64,000 nt of DNA. It comes from Pyropia yezoensis. Its lineage: Eukaryota; Rhodophyta; Bangiophyceae; Bangiales; Bangiaceae. Under the pieces are notes generated by a model. The model searched no databases. It worked only from the letters and a program-made list of their open reading frames with translations, and was not told where the DNA came from. Positions within the stretch are counted from its first letter, which is position 1; each line of letters begins with the position of its first letter. Below, in pieces: positions 47,324-58,813 of the stretch. The position numbers and the translations under genes were made by a program. The stretch covers positions 5,200,299 to 5,264,298 of the forward strand of contig CM020620.1 in assembly GCA_009829735.1 (NCBI GenBank). Reading direction: 5' to 3'.

Positions 47324-47692
47324 CATACTGACCTTCGGGATACTTGTTTGATTTTTTTGGTAACCTGCCAGCAGCGGGGTACCACAGCCTGCGCCAGCCT
47401 CGCACGTGGTACGGCGGCCGCCGCGACTGCACAGATGCCAGGAGGGTGACAGACCGCGACGATCTCCTCGACGAGCGCCGGCACACAGGGGGCGACAAAG
47501 ACCCCCCCTGGGACCAGCACTGTCCTGCCCCCGGCGACCGCACCCCACCGCGTGGAGCAGCAGCAATCCAGTCGCTACCCGACGCACGGCGGCACCCATG
47601 GGAGAACGGCGGCATGCGCAGCGCAAGGGAGGCTGCGAACGCCGCCGTGGCACCGCAGCCAATGCGCGCCCGCCTGGTTACCGCACGCAGGG
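47324..47692 (-). other. Host-like sliver between A-II and the solo LTR
   Basis: 369 bp. One minus-strand frame (47324-47520) reads VLVPGGVFVAPCVPALVEEI and then VAVCHPPGICAVAAAAVPRA, a protein-like composition. It has no ATG and may be an exon remnant. No family recognised. Confidence 0.25.
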
Positions 47693-48158
47693 TGTGGCAG
47701 TATTGACCCCAGGTAGGGGGCGGGACGTGCCATGTGAGGGACGGCAGACAACTAGTCTGACCCGTTTCTCCCTATGCATTTGGGTCCGTATTCCCTAAGT
47801 AAGAGATAGTTTGCTTCGTAGTAAATCTAACTTGGTTTTGAGGGTTTTCTGCATTTATATCGTCTTGAATTTTCGTGTGGCCCGGTGGGCAGGTGCTGGG
47901 GTGGAAGATTCTGATTGGCGAGATTCTGAGGGGACCCTGGGGGGATAAGGAGAGAGACACCGGGGCTTGGCCTTTCCCCGTCCCGACCAAGGAACTGGTG
48001 GCCCACACACCATCCTCTTGTTTCGTCGTGGGGGGTTTGCCCCACAACAGGGACAGCGTGGGTGCGACTTGCACTTCTTCTGGTTCCCCCGACACGGGAG
48101 GCAGCCCTTCTGCACCGCCCCAACTTGGGTGCTGGTTGCGCGAGTGGTTTTTGCCACA
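47693..48158 (+). repeat. Solo LTR of B type (466 bp)
   Basis: TGTGGCAGTATTGACC...TTTTTGCCACA, homologous to LTR B at 14837-15305 but with many differences. No internal sequence follows. Flanks CAGGG (47688-47692) and CAAGG (48159-48163) match at four of five bases, compatible with an aged target duplication. This points to LTR-LTR recombination. Confidence 0.8.
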
Positions 48159-48162
48159 CAAG

Positions 48163-48600
48163 GGGCCACGACCACCCGCCTAGCACCAGCGGGAACACGA
48201 CGACCGCGACCGCGCCGCTACTGGAGACATGATGGCCCGCCGGCTGGTGCCGGCCGCGACGCCAGACCCAAGGGACGACGGCTACCAGGCCATCACCAGA
48301 TGACAGCCGACGGCCGCGACGGTACCGAAGCCGGGAGGTTACGGCGCGGTGCTCCGTGTCGGCCGTGCCGCGACACGCAGGTGGCAACGGCCACCCGCCC
48401 AGCACCAGCGGGGAGCCGACGACCGCAACCGCGCCGCAGCTGGGTGTGGGACTGCCCGCAGGCTGCTGCCAGCCACCCCGTCGCAGCACGCAGGTGGCGA
48501 GGGCCACCCGCCCATCACTTGGAGGGAGCCGACGCCCACGACGGCCGCGCAGCCCGGGGGGACACGGCCCGCGGCCAGATGCCCGCCGCCCCGCCGCACC
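48163..48600. repeat. Degenerate ~108-bp tandem repeat, four units
   Basis: Units recognisable by GGCCACCCGCCCAGCACCAGCGG followed by GCCGACGACCGC (consensus shortened) begin near 48163, 48277, 48383 and 48491. They share the order of GGTGGC, CACCAG and CCGACGACCGC blocks with about 20-30% difference. Each ends GC-rich; no coding frame is consistent. Confidence 0.6.
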
Positions 48601-50180
48601 CAGGTGCGTCGGTCCCCGCCCAGCTTATCCGTCCACAACAAGCCAGCAAGCCAGCCAGCACGTCAGTCCGGGCGGCACCGCCGCACGCTTAAAAGGCTAG
48701 CCGCCGGCGCAGCCGCTGGCCCGCGACAGCGCCGCGGGCGGCCAGCGGGGGACGCCGAGGGCGGCTGATACCGCGGGCGCCGCGAGCAGCTGGCCGCGAG
48801 CGCCGATGCCGCCTGTCGGCTGCACCCGGCGGGCTGCCCGTCACCGGCCCGTCGACCTCCGCCCATGACGGCATTCCAATTGCAACGACACACAACCCCC
48901 AATCATGTGCTCGACGTCGAGCCCATTCACTTGATCACGCGCTACACGCGCGAAAGGCAAACTCGAGCGTGGCTTTTTGTTGTCTTGCAGCTGGCTACCA
49001 AAGTAGCAAAATTCCGGTTTATTCGCGAGCAGAGCCTGGATAAAAAGCCGGCTAAAATTCCGCATTCTCCAGGGTGCAGGTCTTCGTGGCGATACAGCCG
49101 GTCTCTCGAGAAATGAGCACTCACATGACGCTAACAAGACGCCAACAAGACGCCGCAACAAGTGCCTTCGAAAAAACTTGCACACATCCGTAATTTATCT
49201 TATCTGGCGCGTCATTTATCAGGTCAAAGCTTGAAAGTATATCGAGTCGTGGTCAGAAGACTGCTCTACACAGCCTGCTCGCTGCGGTCCTGTGAGCTAG
49301 ACTCGTGTGTCCAGTCGAGTGACAATCGGGCTCCGGGAGGGTGATCAGAAGTCCTCTGGGAAGTCACCGACATGCTAGCTGTCATGGCATGACACGTCAG
49401 CGACGAGGCGTCATCCTCGCCCGTGCTGGCCCGCGTTCCCCACGTGTCGGTCGTCTTGATGCTCTTTCTCAACGAGAAGACAACAAGTACTGAACAAGAG
49501 CCGGCGCCCCCTACACCTGATTGGTTGATGCTATTTCAGAGAGGGGCTCGTTCTTGCGGCACCGGACTTGTCCAATGAGAGCGAAGCCGAAGGGCGTCTT
49601 TCTAAAATGACCGTCAGCAAGCTGTCAACAAGATACCCTCTCACAGAGGGCTTGGGGGCATATCCGCGACAAGAGGGCCGAGAGAGCAACAAGCACCCCG
49701 CGTTTTCCTTAAAAGTGCGGGATGTCGACATTGCCTCAGCACAAGAATGAGCCCAGGTTAAAAGGAACTCAACTGAGCAGGCGTCTACAAGTATCGCAGG
49801 TCGCTCGCCGCCGAGGTCTCGATAAAAATATAGAGCAAGCCTGGTTGCCGTCCCCGCGCCACAAGGATACTGATGCCATATGGACAATGGCCTTGGAGAG
49901 GTGGGCTATCGAGACTGGCTGATCCGTTGGTTGGAAAATATCAACGTGCGCCACGAATACAAGACGTACCAAACGGGCAAGAGAAACCAACGGGACAGAC
50001 CAGAACCAAGTGTCAATTGCCTGATCGAAGGTCAAGTCTTCTTCCTGGCGCACATCGTGAATTGATACCGCGCGTCTAGAGCCGGGGGTGTTTCTGTGTC
50101 AGCACGACCTCTGAGAAGTCAACCGCGTGTCCTCGCAGGAGCGGCCCAATACTGGAATCCGCCTGTGCGGATCCGCCATC
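48601..50180. other. Lower-GC stretch with no recognised gene
   Basis: GC drops visibly from about 48840. Short ORFs such as 49880-50065 (MDNGLGEVGYRDWLIRWLEN) and 49531-49887 on the minus strand have no recognised similarity. Confidence 0.4.
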
Positions 50181-50653
50181 CTGCCACGTCCTTGCGTGGG
50201 CCGCACGCTCCGCAATGTCATGTGACTGATCTCATCCGCCACCGGCCCAGATCGTTGCACGGTCCCCGGACAATGCAATCTCTGTGCGGATCACGGGCCC
50301 AGACTCTACGAAGGGCCGACAGATGACTCCGCCTCAATAAACAGGTGTTTTCTCCAGATTCGTGTCTTCGATGAGGCCAAAGAGCCTGGTCTCTGTGCCA
50401 TCAAGCAATAAAACGCTCGTGCCATGGTTGACAATCTTGCTGACGGCCATTCTCAGCCACAGACTGACCTCATTCCGAGGCGTGAACTTCTTTCCACATT
50501 TTCTAATTGGAATGTCCCAGGCTCATTGCGACTCGTTTAACACATTTCGAAGTGACAATGTCCTTTCGTCAATTGTGCCTCGTACCCGATCATCCGAGTG
50601 TGTGACCACCGTCGTCGCGACCATCATGTCGCCGTCGACCGATCAGCCACCGC
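50181..50653. repeat. Left arm of a ~475-bp inverted repeat
   Basis: Matches the reverse complement of 62084-62557 at about 94% by eye, from CTGCCACGTCCTTGCGTGGG to GACCGATC(A/C)GC(C/T)ACCG. A short further match AGGAGCGGCCC lies just outside on both sides. Either terminal repeats of one large DNA transposon or two copies of one repeat. Confidence 0.85.
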
Positions 50654-51369
50654 CGTTGCATTCCTCATCCCCTCGTGCACACTAATTTCTACGCTTGCCG
50701 GCTTCGGTTCCTGGTGTGTGCCGTGTTCTTGAACTGTCACCCACCAGCTGATTGCTCGGTACGTTATATTTTTGTCCTGTGTGGTTGTGTTTCCATGTCG
50801 TGGAGCACGTCGGCGAGCGCTCGCGTCTCGCATGTGGCCAATGATGGATCATGTGGGCTGTGTCGTTGGAGTTTGAGAGCTGGTCTCGTTTTCCGTGGCC
50901 TGACCGTCACACGTGCTGTGCGTTCTCTTCGTCTGAATACGCAGACATCCTGGCCTCGTATCCCACGACTGCCCTATCGCAGCTCGTACGCAGGTCGCGG
51001 CTACTGGAATCGGGCTGGTACGTGGGGTCACTCGTGCTGGTCCGGAGCGTGCGGGCGCACGAAGGGTCATGGATCATTCGTGAGGAGATTCAGGGCTTGT
51101 GCTGCTCGTCAGGTGGCGGCGGCTGACGTGTGTGACCGGCTCAGGGGGAATGCAACCGCCTACCAGGCATGAAATCCTCTCGTTTCCATCATCCTTTTAC
51201 TTTGCATTGTGTTGGCCGTCATGTTTGAAGACACCTCACGCATGCTCGCGATATCCTGGGTTCTAATTGAGGGAGAGTCTCAGAGTGAGGCCTTCCGCCG
51301 ATTGTGCTGACACCGAAACACCGTTTAGGCATGGACTGAGGCCTAGCAGGACTCGGGCGAGTGGTGGCA
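50654..51369. other. Spacer between left inverted-repeat arm and transposase
   Basis: One plus-strand frame, 50851-51126 (MWAVSLEFESWSRFPWPDRH...), is protein-like and could be a first exon or leader ORF. No similarity recognised. Confidence 0.3.
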
Positions 51370-52300
51370 AGACCCTGTCATCAGAAACCGCCATGCCGAC
51401 AAGGTCTTGTTCGACGCTGGTTTCCTACAGGAGGTGAACGCTGTGGTGCAGTAGGACCCAGAGCAGTTTATTGGGGAAATGCAAGACGTTTTTGACGTCA
51501 TGGCTCGCCTGCCCGGCTATCGTGATTCGTACAAGTGCTCAATTGCCACGTCGGACCGGATTTTACGTGCTATCGGGTACTCGTACAAGAGGCTTTACTG
51601 AATGTGTCGTGAGAAAGACCAAGCTCGGCGCACGGCGTTTGCAGGTGCGCTCATCAACATCCCGCTTCGATGCCTTGTGTCGGTCCTTGAGACCCACAAG
51701 GACGGTGGAGACCTACGGCGGCGGAAGGGGCGGTGGCTGCGGGGTCTTCTGAACGACTGCTTGTCTCGCGACCAAAGAGGCATGCTTCGCACGTCGACAA
51801 TGATGGCCGCAGGCTACAGCTGTGGGGTTCTTCACTCGGTCACAACCCCCGCCCCTTCGGCCCAAAACGCTGATGACTGGATAATTGTCCTTGGTGGGCT
51901 ACTTCCGGCGATGAACCGGCTTATTCCTGGGTTACTGTAAAGCGCGCAAAGTGAGCGCTGTGTTTTGCTCTTCGACAACGCGCCCATCCACACCGCGGGA
52001 AGGGATCACTTCATCAATATCAACCGGGTGTTTCCTCTCCGCCTACCTCCGTACAGTCCTGAATTCCAGCCGATCGAGGAGTTTTTTGGCGAGTACTCAC
52101 ACTTGCTCAAGACGGCTCATCAGGACCTGCCGGCTGCGATGTGGCATGCTTTGGCCATTGACTGTCTGACTCGGCCTAATATGGCATTTCACTTTAAGAA
52201 CTGTCTCATGGAAGCAGTGCGGAATATTCCGGAGTTGGCCGGCGAGGACGGAGTGTGGAGCCATGCACTTGAACCCCTTCCGGAGGAGCCAGGGGAATAA
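51370..52300 (+). pseudogene. Tc1/mariner (IS630-like) transposase, decayed
   Basis: Plus-strand shards in order: NRHADKVLFDAGFLQEVNAVV, DPEQFIGEMQDVFDVMARL, SDRILRAIGYSYKRLY, REKDQARRTAF, LETHKDGGDLRRRKGRW and an intact C-terminal third from ATG 51965. The HTH-type middle, the ETHKD...R.GRW block, LLFDNAPIHTAG (second catalytic Asp) and LPPYSPEFQPIEEFF (third acidic residue, 34-36 aa on) are the DDE_3/IS630-Tc1-mariner pattern. The first Asp (VDE in relatives) appears as VLE here. At least two in-frame stops and one frame change make it a pseudogene. It lies about 700 bp inside the left inverted-repeat arm. Confidence 0.8.
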
Positions 52301-54087
52301 ACTCGCAAATTGTTTCTGTCAAGTGAATAGTTCAGGAACAAGTTCTTTTCGAAACTTCATATTCTCAGGACTTTTCCTGCCCCGCGGCTGCTCCATGTTG
52401 AGATAACGACATAGAGTGCACGAGGTCTCGTCGGATCTGATGTGTACGGCTGCAGGCGACGAACTGAAACCGATCTGATAGCGTTTATATTCATGCAGAA
52501 TTGATCACCTCGTGCACAGAATATCGTTGTCTGAATGCGTGTGCTTCTTGCCTTTCGTGCCCGTTTTATGCCCAGAAGTATGACATTTTTTGAGGCTGAG
52601 GAGTTCCCCCAGTCACCCAACGACGAGAAGGGTATTTACAACGCGGTCTCCTCCTCGTATGATTAGTGCTGCGCCTGAGTACTTATTGGCGTAGAGCTGT
52701 TCAACATTGCCGCTTTCACATTCAGCGCCTTGTTGTGTATGCGTCTCGCCCGGAACAACCGCACCGAAAAAAAGAAAAGAATTCTGATGCTCACAACGCG
52801 GGTGTCTTCGCGGAAATTTTTTTGACCCTCACAGCGACAAGGTCGACGACCGCTGGCTCCATATTGGTCAGCATTCTGCGAGGACGTGCTACCATGTTAC
52901 CGACTCGCAGAGCCTGAAGTCAGTCGCAATTGGTTTGCTTAAAAAGTACGTGCACAACCAAGAACATTCTTGACGGGTCGGCCACTTTGTGAAAGCAATC
53001 GCCCGATGAAGATTAATGCGACTTGCACTTGCACGTCCTCAACAGTGCCCATTCGAAAGGAGATTTTGAATCGGAGATCTGCAGCGACTACGAGCGTCTG
53101 CTCGCACGGAACAACATGAAACGCGCGTGTCTCACAAGAGTCTGGCATGTCGCTGTTCTCCCAAGTTTAGCGGATGTGGACATGAACAACAACGTTGATT
53201 CACAATACATCATGGGCTGGGCGGCTGTGTCCGGCTCAATCAATGGCTGAGACACTTTTGTGTTGCACTGTTGTTCATGTCCACATCGCCTACAATTGGA
53301 AAATCAGCACTACTTTTGACGAGTTCTATTGGATCTTCACATTGACGAACACTGTCCGGGGTCGTGCATCAAGCGAGGACTGGGCTTCGTGCAGTCGGGC
53401 TGAGAAGAGTTCTTTTTGTTCCTGACATGGCATGAAGGTTCCTCATGTAATTTTCGATTCGAAAGTGGTTCTGTTACATATAGCTTGCACACGACAAAAC
53501 ACTTCATCTTGTCAGATGTCAGGGACTGCCTAGAGGCCTTGTCTGCTCTTCGCGTCGCTGGAGACGGATCCGCCAAACTGTACAAGCTCCAAGCGCTCCT
53601 GATTGCAACACAAATGCGGCGAGTATGTGAACACAAATAATGCTCAAACTTCAGCGTCTCGGCCCGTTCTTGACTGCTTCACGTACGAATGCATGGCTTC
53701 GTGTCAAGTTGCGCTACCGGGTACTGCGGAATTTTTTGTGCCGCTGCATGAACGCGACAACTACGTCTCAGGTACAGTCATGCCTTCGTATTGTCCGCCA
53801 CCCACATGTCGCACCAGTGCTTTCAGAATAAATTCTTTTGCTTCAGCCGCCCAGCACAGCAGCACGGCAAATATCAGGCGAGAAAAAAACAATGTTCTGG
53901 TTCATCAGATGTCAAGGAGGAGCCCACATTGACTGCAACATCATAAGAACAGATTCTTGCAATCGGGTCCCTCCGGCACGCCATTTTCGACCGCCAGTGA
54001 TCAGATCACGCTGCGAATCCTGCGTTCTTCTTTTCGGGAGGAGCGGGCCAAGAAGAGAAGAGCTGCAAAGAACAAATCTAAACTAAA
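52301..54087. other. AT-richer unannotated region
   Basis: Short protein-like shards on the plus strand (53416-53640, FILSDVRDCLEALSALRVAG; 53640-53930) with many stops. Probably decayed transposon cargo. Nothing recognised. Confidence 0.35.
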
Positions 54088-54705
54088 TCAATCGCAAATC
54101 GACTTCACCCAGCTGGCGACTGCGTCACGAACACCCATGGGCACGTTTTTCAACGCAGGATGGTCTTGTTCCTCCTCGTCATCCGACGCACAAAGGACGG
54201 CACCAACAATGTCCGAGATAGGCATTGAACCCACGACAGAGACTCCGCGTAAAAATTTCTTGGTCATGCCCGCCTCGGTCTTCCGCCGAAACGATGCACG
54301 TTCGGACTCCTCGTTGGCACCGAAGACGAAATCTGTCAGGTGGTCGGCGAGTCCCGAGGGGCCCTTCTGAGCCAATTCAGCCGGTGCATTGCCCCAAGCC
54401 CTGCCGATGTCCCCGGCACCAGCCGCAGCGCCCCCTCACTCCCGCAGGTTCTTCTCGTGCGCGATCGTCAGGGAATTCCAAGTAAATCAAACATTTGAGC
54501 GAAAAGTAGCAAGTTAGTTATTTGTTGCCCATAGCAAATCTCAACCCATCCTTAGCTTCAGCGCACCACGGAAGCGGAGTATGCCATAACGTACACTCGG
54601 GCGGACTCGCCAACCGACAAGATCCCGCTAATCTTCGCAATTTGCGTCTTGCACTTGTCGGCAGCGCTGGCGCGGGGCTGCTTGCGAAGACCCCAGAATG
54701 ACTTC
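54088..54705 (-). pseudogene. 3' part of an unknown minus-strand gene, split by element D
   Basis: Two exon-like pieces. One, at 54705-54558, reads KSFWGLRKQPRASAADKC on to VYVMAYSASVVR and stops. The other, about 54450-54088, reads DIGRAWGNAPAELAQKG, LADHLTDFVFGANEES, VLCASDDEEEQDHPALK, VRDAVASWVKSICD and stops. The first piece continues in frame from the piece right of element D (...GRPNE), across one copy of the duplicated CTCAT. The gene was therefore cut by D. Function unknown; the acidic DDEEE spot is the only feature. Confidence 0.45.
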
Positions 54706-54710
54706 CTCAT
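54706..54710. repeat. Target-site duplication of D (left)
   Basis: CTCAT directly outside the left LTR, matched by CTCAT at 61007-61011. Confidence 0.92.
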
Positions 54711-54983
54711 TGCAAGGTCAGTCGGCGGGCACGCACGCACACACTCGCGCACGCACTCCACTCCGACCCTGCGCCCACTCCACACCGCACACGCTGCTAG
54801 CGGTGGTCGCGTACTCTTGGGGGGGACGGTGGAGGGTCCGTGGAAGAAGAAGGGCGTCGAAACCCGCTCGGCCACCGGCAAATCTTGACAGCTGCGGATG
54901 TCGACGAGATTTAATCCGCCGGTCCGTGGGCAATTCCGAGCGAGTCGCAGCAGGAATTGCACTGTGAGGATTTAGTCCTTACA
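54711..54983 (-). repeat. 3' LTR of D (273 bp)
   Basis: On the minus strand TGTAAGG...CCTTGCA. Preceded by the purine tract AAGGGGGCGGAGG (complement of 54984-54996), the likely PPT. Confidence 0.92.
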
Positions 54984-55039
54984 CCTCCGCCCCCTTAAAC
55001 CCGTCGAGTGGAGTGGAAGGCCGCCAGGAACTGGGGAGC

Positions 55040-56326
55040 ATCGAGATCTTGTGCGGGAACCCAGGAGTTCTCGGTGTCGTGGTAGCCTGTCCACTTCACC
55101 AAGTACTGCTAGCGACCGCGACGCGTACGATGTTGGAGCGCGCGTTCGACTTCGCGCTCCTCGGAGCCGTCGGCGACAGCGATCGGAGGAGCCGGGTCCG
55201 GGCAACGACCGAACCGTGTGTCGCCTTGATAGGGCTTGAGTAAGCTAGCGTGGAAGGCGTTGTTAAACTTGCGATCAAGCACCGCTTAAAAAAGATCTAG
55301 TCGGAATGTGACAGGTGTAACAGCTTCAGTAACCCTGTAAGGTCCTGAGTACTTTGGCATCAGCTTACTGGCCCCTTTGCAAGACTCGGGCATGAGGTTC
55401 TGAGTACTCAGCATAACGAGGTCGCCCACGGATATGTGGCAGTCCCTCCTTGACTTGTTGGCGTATTCAGCACGACAAAAATTGGCCTTGCGGATGGCGT
55501 CAGCGGCAGTCTTGTGTGCCGTTCGGAGGATAGATAGCCACTCTGCTAGTGCTGGCACCTTGTCGTTTGGACTTCTCAGGGTGTCAAATGGTACGACGTT
55601 GGCCTCGTAGCCGTACGTCAAGAAGAACGGAGAGTAAGTCGTCACCGAGTTAATGGAGTGGTTGTACGCGACTTCCACGTTCGTGAGGTACTTCTCCCAA
55701 TTGCTTTGGTTGTGGTCCACAAAGCATCGAAGGATTTCTTCGACTTTCCTGTTCATGACCTCGGTCTGGCCGTCCGTCTGTGGGTGATACGATGAGGAAG
55801 GCCGAAGCTTGACGTTGATTTTGTCCAGTAGTCCGCGCCAAAACTGGGACATGAAGATCCTGTCTCGGTCGCAGATGATGTCCACTGGAAGTCCGAAGGT
55901 ACGGTAGACGTGGTCGTGGAACAATTGCGCGACATGTTTCGCGCTTGTCTCAGGTTCCGTGGGTGCCAGCCGAATCATCTTGGAGTGACGGCCCACGACG
56001 ACCAGCAGGCCATTGCGGCCACGAGCAGTCACTGGTAGGGGCGTGATGAAGTCCATGGAGATGCTTTGCCATGGTCGGCTCGGAGGATCTAAGGGCTGCA
56101 ATAGTCCTAAGGGAGCTTGGGTAGAGCCCTTGAAACGTTGGCAGGCGTCGCAGCTCTGCACGTAGTCTTTGATGTCTTGTCGCATCGTCTTCCTGTAGAA
56201 CCTGGTGACGAGGTCTTTAGTTGTTTTTCGTACGCCCATGTGACCTTTGCTTGGAGTATCATGGTAGTCGTGGAGGATGGCCTGTCTAAAACGTCCTCTC
56301 GGGACGCACAAATGGTTGTACCTCAT
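55040..56326 (-). pseudogene. D integrase and chromodomain part
   Basis: HHCC finger (HMGVRKTTKDLVTRF...CDACQRF), DDE core (SMDFITPLPVTARG; IICDRDRIFMSQFW; YHPQTDGQTEVMNRK), the GPYRVTEAV C-terminal domain and, further on, a chromodomain-like YLVKWTGYHDTENSWVPAQD. Broken. Confidence 0.88.
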
Positions 56327-56433
56327 GATGAAGCAGCCATCTCGTTGGAACCGAGCCTTTGGGTTCTTGACGAGCTCGGTAAACGCGGGGTCTTCAGCAT
56401 AGGCGGCTAGAAGGCTTTCTTGATCATCGTTGT

Positions 56434-58813
56434 TCAGCTCGAGGTGTGAAACGTTGCTGATAGGATGTACATCGTTGTTGTCTTGGGTACTCCGCGGTAT
56501 CTTGTGGGGTTGCGAGAGAGCTTGTGCGGCACAGTCGTTCTTGCGTTTTGTATCTTAGGATTTTGCGAGATCGCCATTGCGGCAAGGTCGTTCTTGGGTT
56601 TGTCCGTAATTCCAGCAGGTCGGTTCTTCTTGGCCGCTTTCTCCTTGGGTTGCTTGGGTTGCTTAGAGTGCTCGGGATTCTCGGGTTCTTCTGGCTCCGT
56701 GGTCGTAGGGTTTGCTTCTTCAAGCACGCGAGAAAGCAGTTCCGCGTTTGCTTCGACGCGTGGTTCGGCCGTCTCAGTGTTACGCGAGAGCGCGTCGGCC
56801 ACAGCGTTCTTTGTGCCTGGTACCGGCACGATCTTAAAATCGTATTGCTCGAGGACCTCCAACAAACGCACTTGTCGGTCGTTCAACTTGTCTTGGGTCT
56901 TCAGGTACCGCAGGGACTCGTGGTCGGTGTTCACGACGAAGCTTCGGCCGTGCAGATAGCATCGCCGGTGTCTAATGGCTTGTACAATGGCCAGGAGCTC
57001 TCGCTCGCGGATGGTGTACCGCGGCACGTGAATGCTCAGCGATTGGGAGAAAAGGCGACAGGACGGGGTCCCATTCCGTCGTCCTGTTCCAACACAGCTC
57101 CCACTGCGCAACCACTGGCGTCGGTGGATAGCACCACCGGAAGCTCAGGGTCAAAGGCACGAAGCACCGGAGCGCTCATAACCTTTCTTTTGAGAGCAAG
57201 GAAGGCGTCATCTCGGCGTGATGTCCAGTCGAAGTCGACATTGCTCGTCAGCTCCGTCAAAGGTTTTGCCACAGTGGCCATATCCTTGATGAAGCGACGG
57301 TAAGAGTTCACCATTCCGAGGAACGACTGCACGTCACGCTTGGTCTTTGGAGTCGGCCACCTCTGGATAGCCTCGACTTTGACAGGCTCCATCTCAAAGC
57401 CACTCGCTGAAACGACGTGTCCGAGGAAATCAACAGAGGTTCGGCCAAACTTGCACTTGAGGGTCTTGGCGTAGAGCTTGTGTTCTCGTAATTTGTCAAA
57501 TACTTGTCGTAGGTGTTTCATGTGCTCGGCCTTCGTGTTGCTGTAGATGAGAATGTCGTCCAGGTAGGCCGACACAAACTGGTCGATAAAGGGCCGCAAG
57601 ATGTCGTGAACAAGGTTCATAAAAGCTGCAGGTGCGTTCGTCAGCCCGAACGGTAAGACCAGGAACTCAAATGGGCCGTACTTTGTTCGGAAGCCGTCAT
57701 TGGGATGGATTCAGAGTCAAGGCGGATCTGGTGGTATCCCGAGCGAAGATCCAATGTGGTAAAGATCGATGCTCGGCGCAGGTTGTCGAAGATCTCATCG
57801 ATGCGTGGGAGAGGGTAGCAGTTCTTGAACGTCTGCTTGTTCAGAGCTCGGCAGTCAATGCTTAGGCGCAGGCCACCATCTTTCTTGGCGGCTAACAGCA
57901 CCGGAGCTCCCCATGGTGACGTGCTTGGCTGAATGAAGCCCTTCTCGATCAGCTCTCGAATTTGGCGGAGTAGTTCTTGGCTCTCTGACTCGGAGAGTCG
58001 GTAGATGCCGTTCTTGTGGGGTACGGCTTCCTCGGCCAGTTCGACCTTAAAGCGTGGTCGGCCGCGGTCGGGAGGAAGTCCTTTCGGTAGATCATCGGGG
58101 AAAACGTCTTGGTACTCGGGCAGGACATTTTGGATATCCTTGTCGCTCGAGGCTTGGTTCACTTCCATAGTGTTCAGTTCTAAGGGTTCTTGAGGAGCTT
58201 GAGGTCGTAGGAGGATCGCGAACACGACATTGCGTCTTTTGAGGTGTTGTGCTATTTTGTGCTTACTCCAGATGGTCTTGGAGAGCTCAAGGGCAGCGTT
58301 GATTCTTTGGGCCCGACCGTTCTTACGGAAGGTGATCACGTTGGCTCGGTATTTCTTGCGTACGCTGTAGTTTTCGTGCCACTTCTTGCCGAGGATGACG
58401 TCATAAGAGGCGAGAGGGCATACAGCGAAATGGATGTCGTCTTGGTAATCTTGGATTAAAACTTCTAAGGGATCTTTCGTTGACGTGAGGTTGTACGTAC
58501 TTCCGTCGGGTATGACGGCAGCTTCACTGGAGACGTCCGTGGCAATTCCCAGGCGCTTGACAAACGCGGAAGAAACAAAGTTTGTCAAGGCGCCATCATC
58601 AAACAGAATCTTGGCAGGTTCCCCATTGACCATCCCATGGGAGCTTAGGAGGCCTAATTGGGGTATATGGAAAGCGGGCGAGATGTCGGGGTCGGAACCT
58701 GAGACCAGCGCTAGACGCTCTTTAGGTCTCAGTTCCCTCGGCCTTTTGGGCAATCCTTGGCCATGTGACGCTTGGCGCGGCAGCGCTGGCACAGCCCTTC
58801 GCGCATGCAGCAC
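56434..58813 (-). pseudogene. D protease, RT and RNase H part
   Basis: Protease-like [18 protein letters not shown] blocks [48 protein letters not shown]; RNase H ELPVVLSTDASGCAVGAVL and KFVVNTDHESLRYLKTQ-like block. Broken in several places. Confidence 0.88.

Noticed and set aside
47688-48163. Certain 5-bp target duplication of the solo LTR
   Set aside because: CAGGG and CAAGG differ at one base; kept only as compatible, not as proof.
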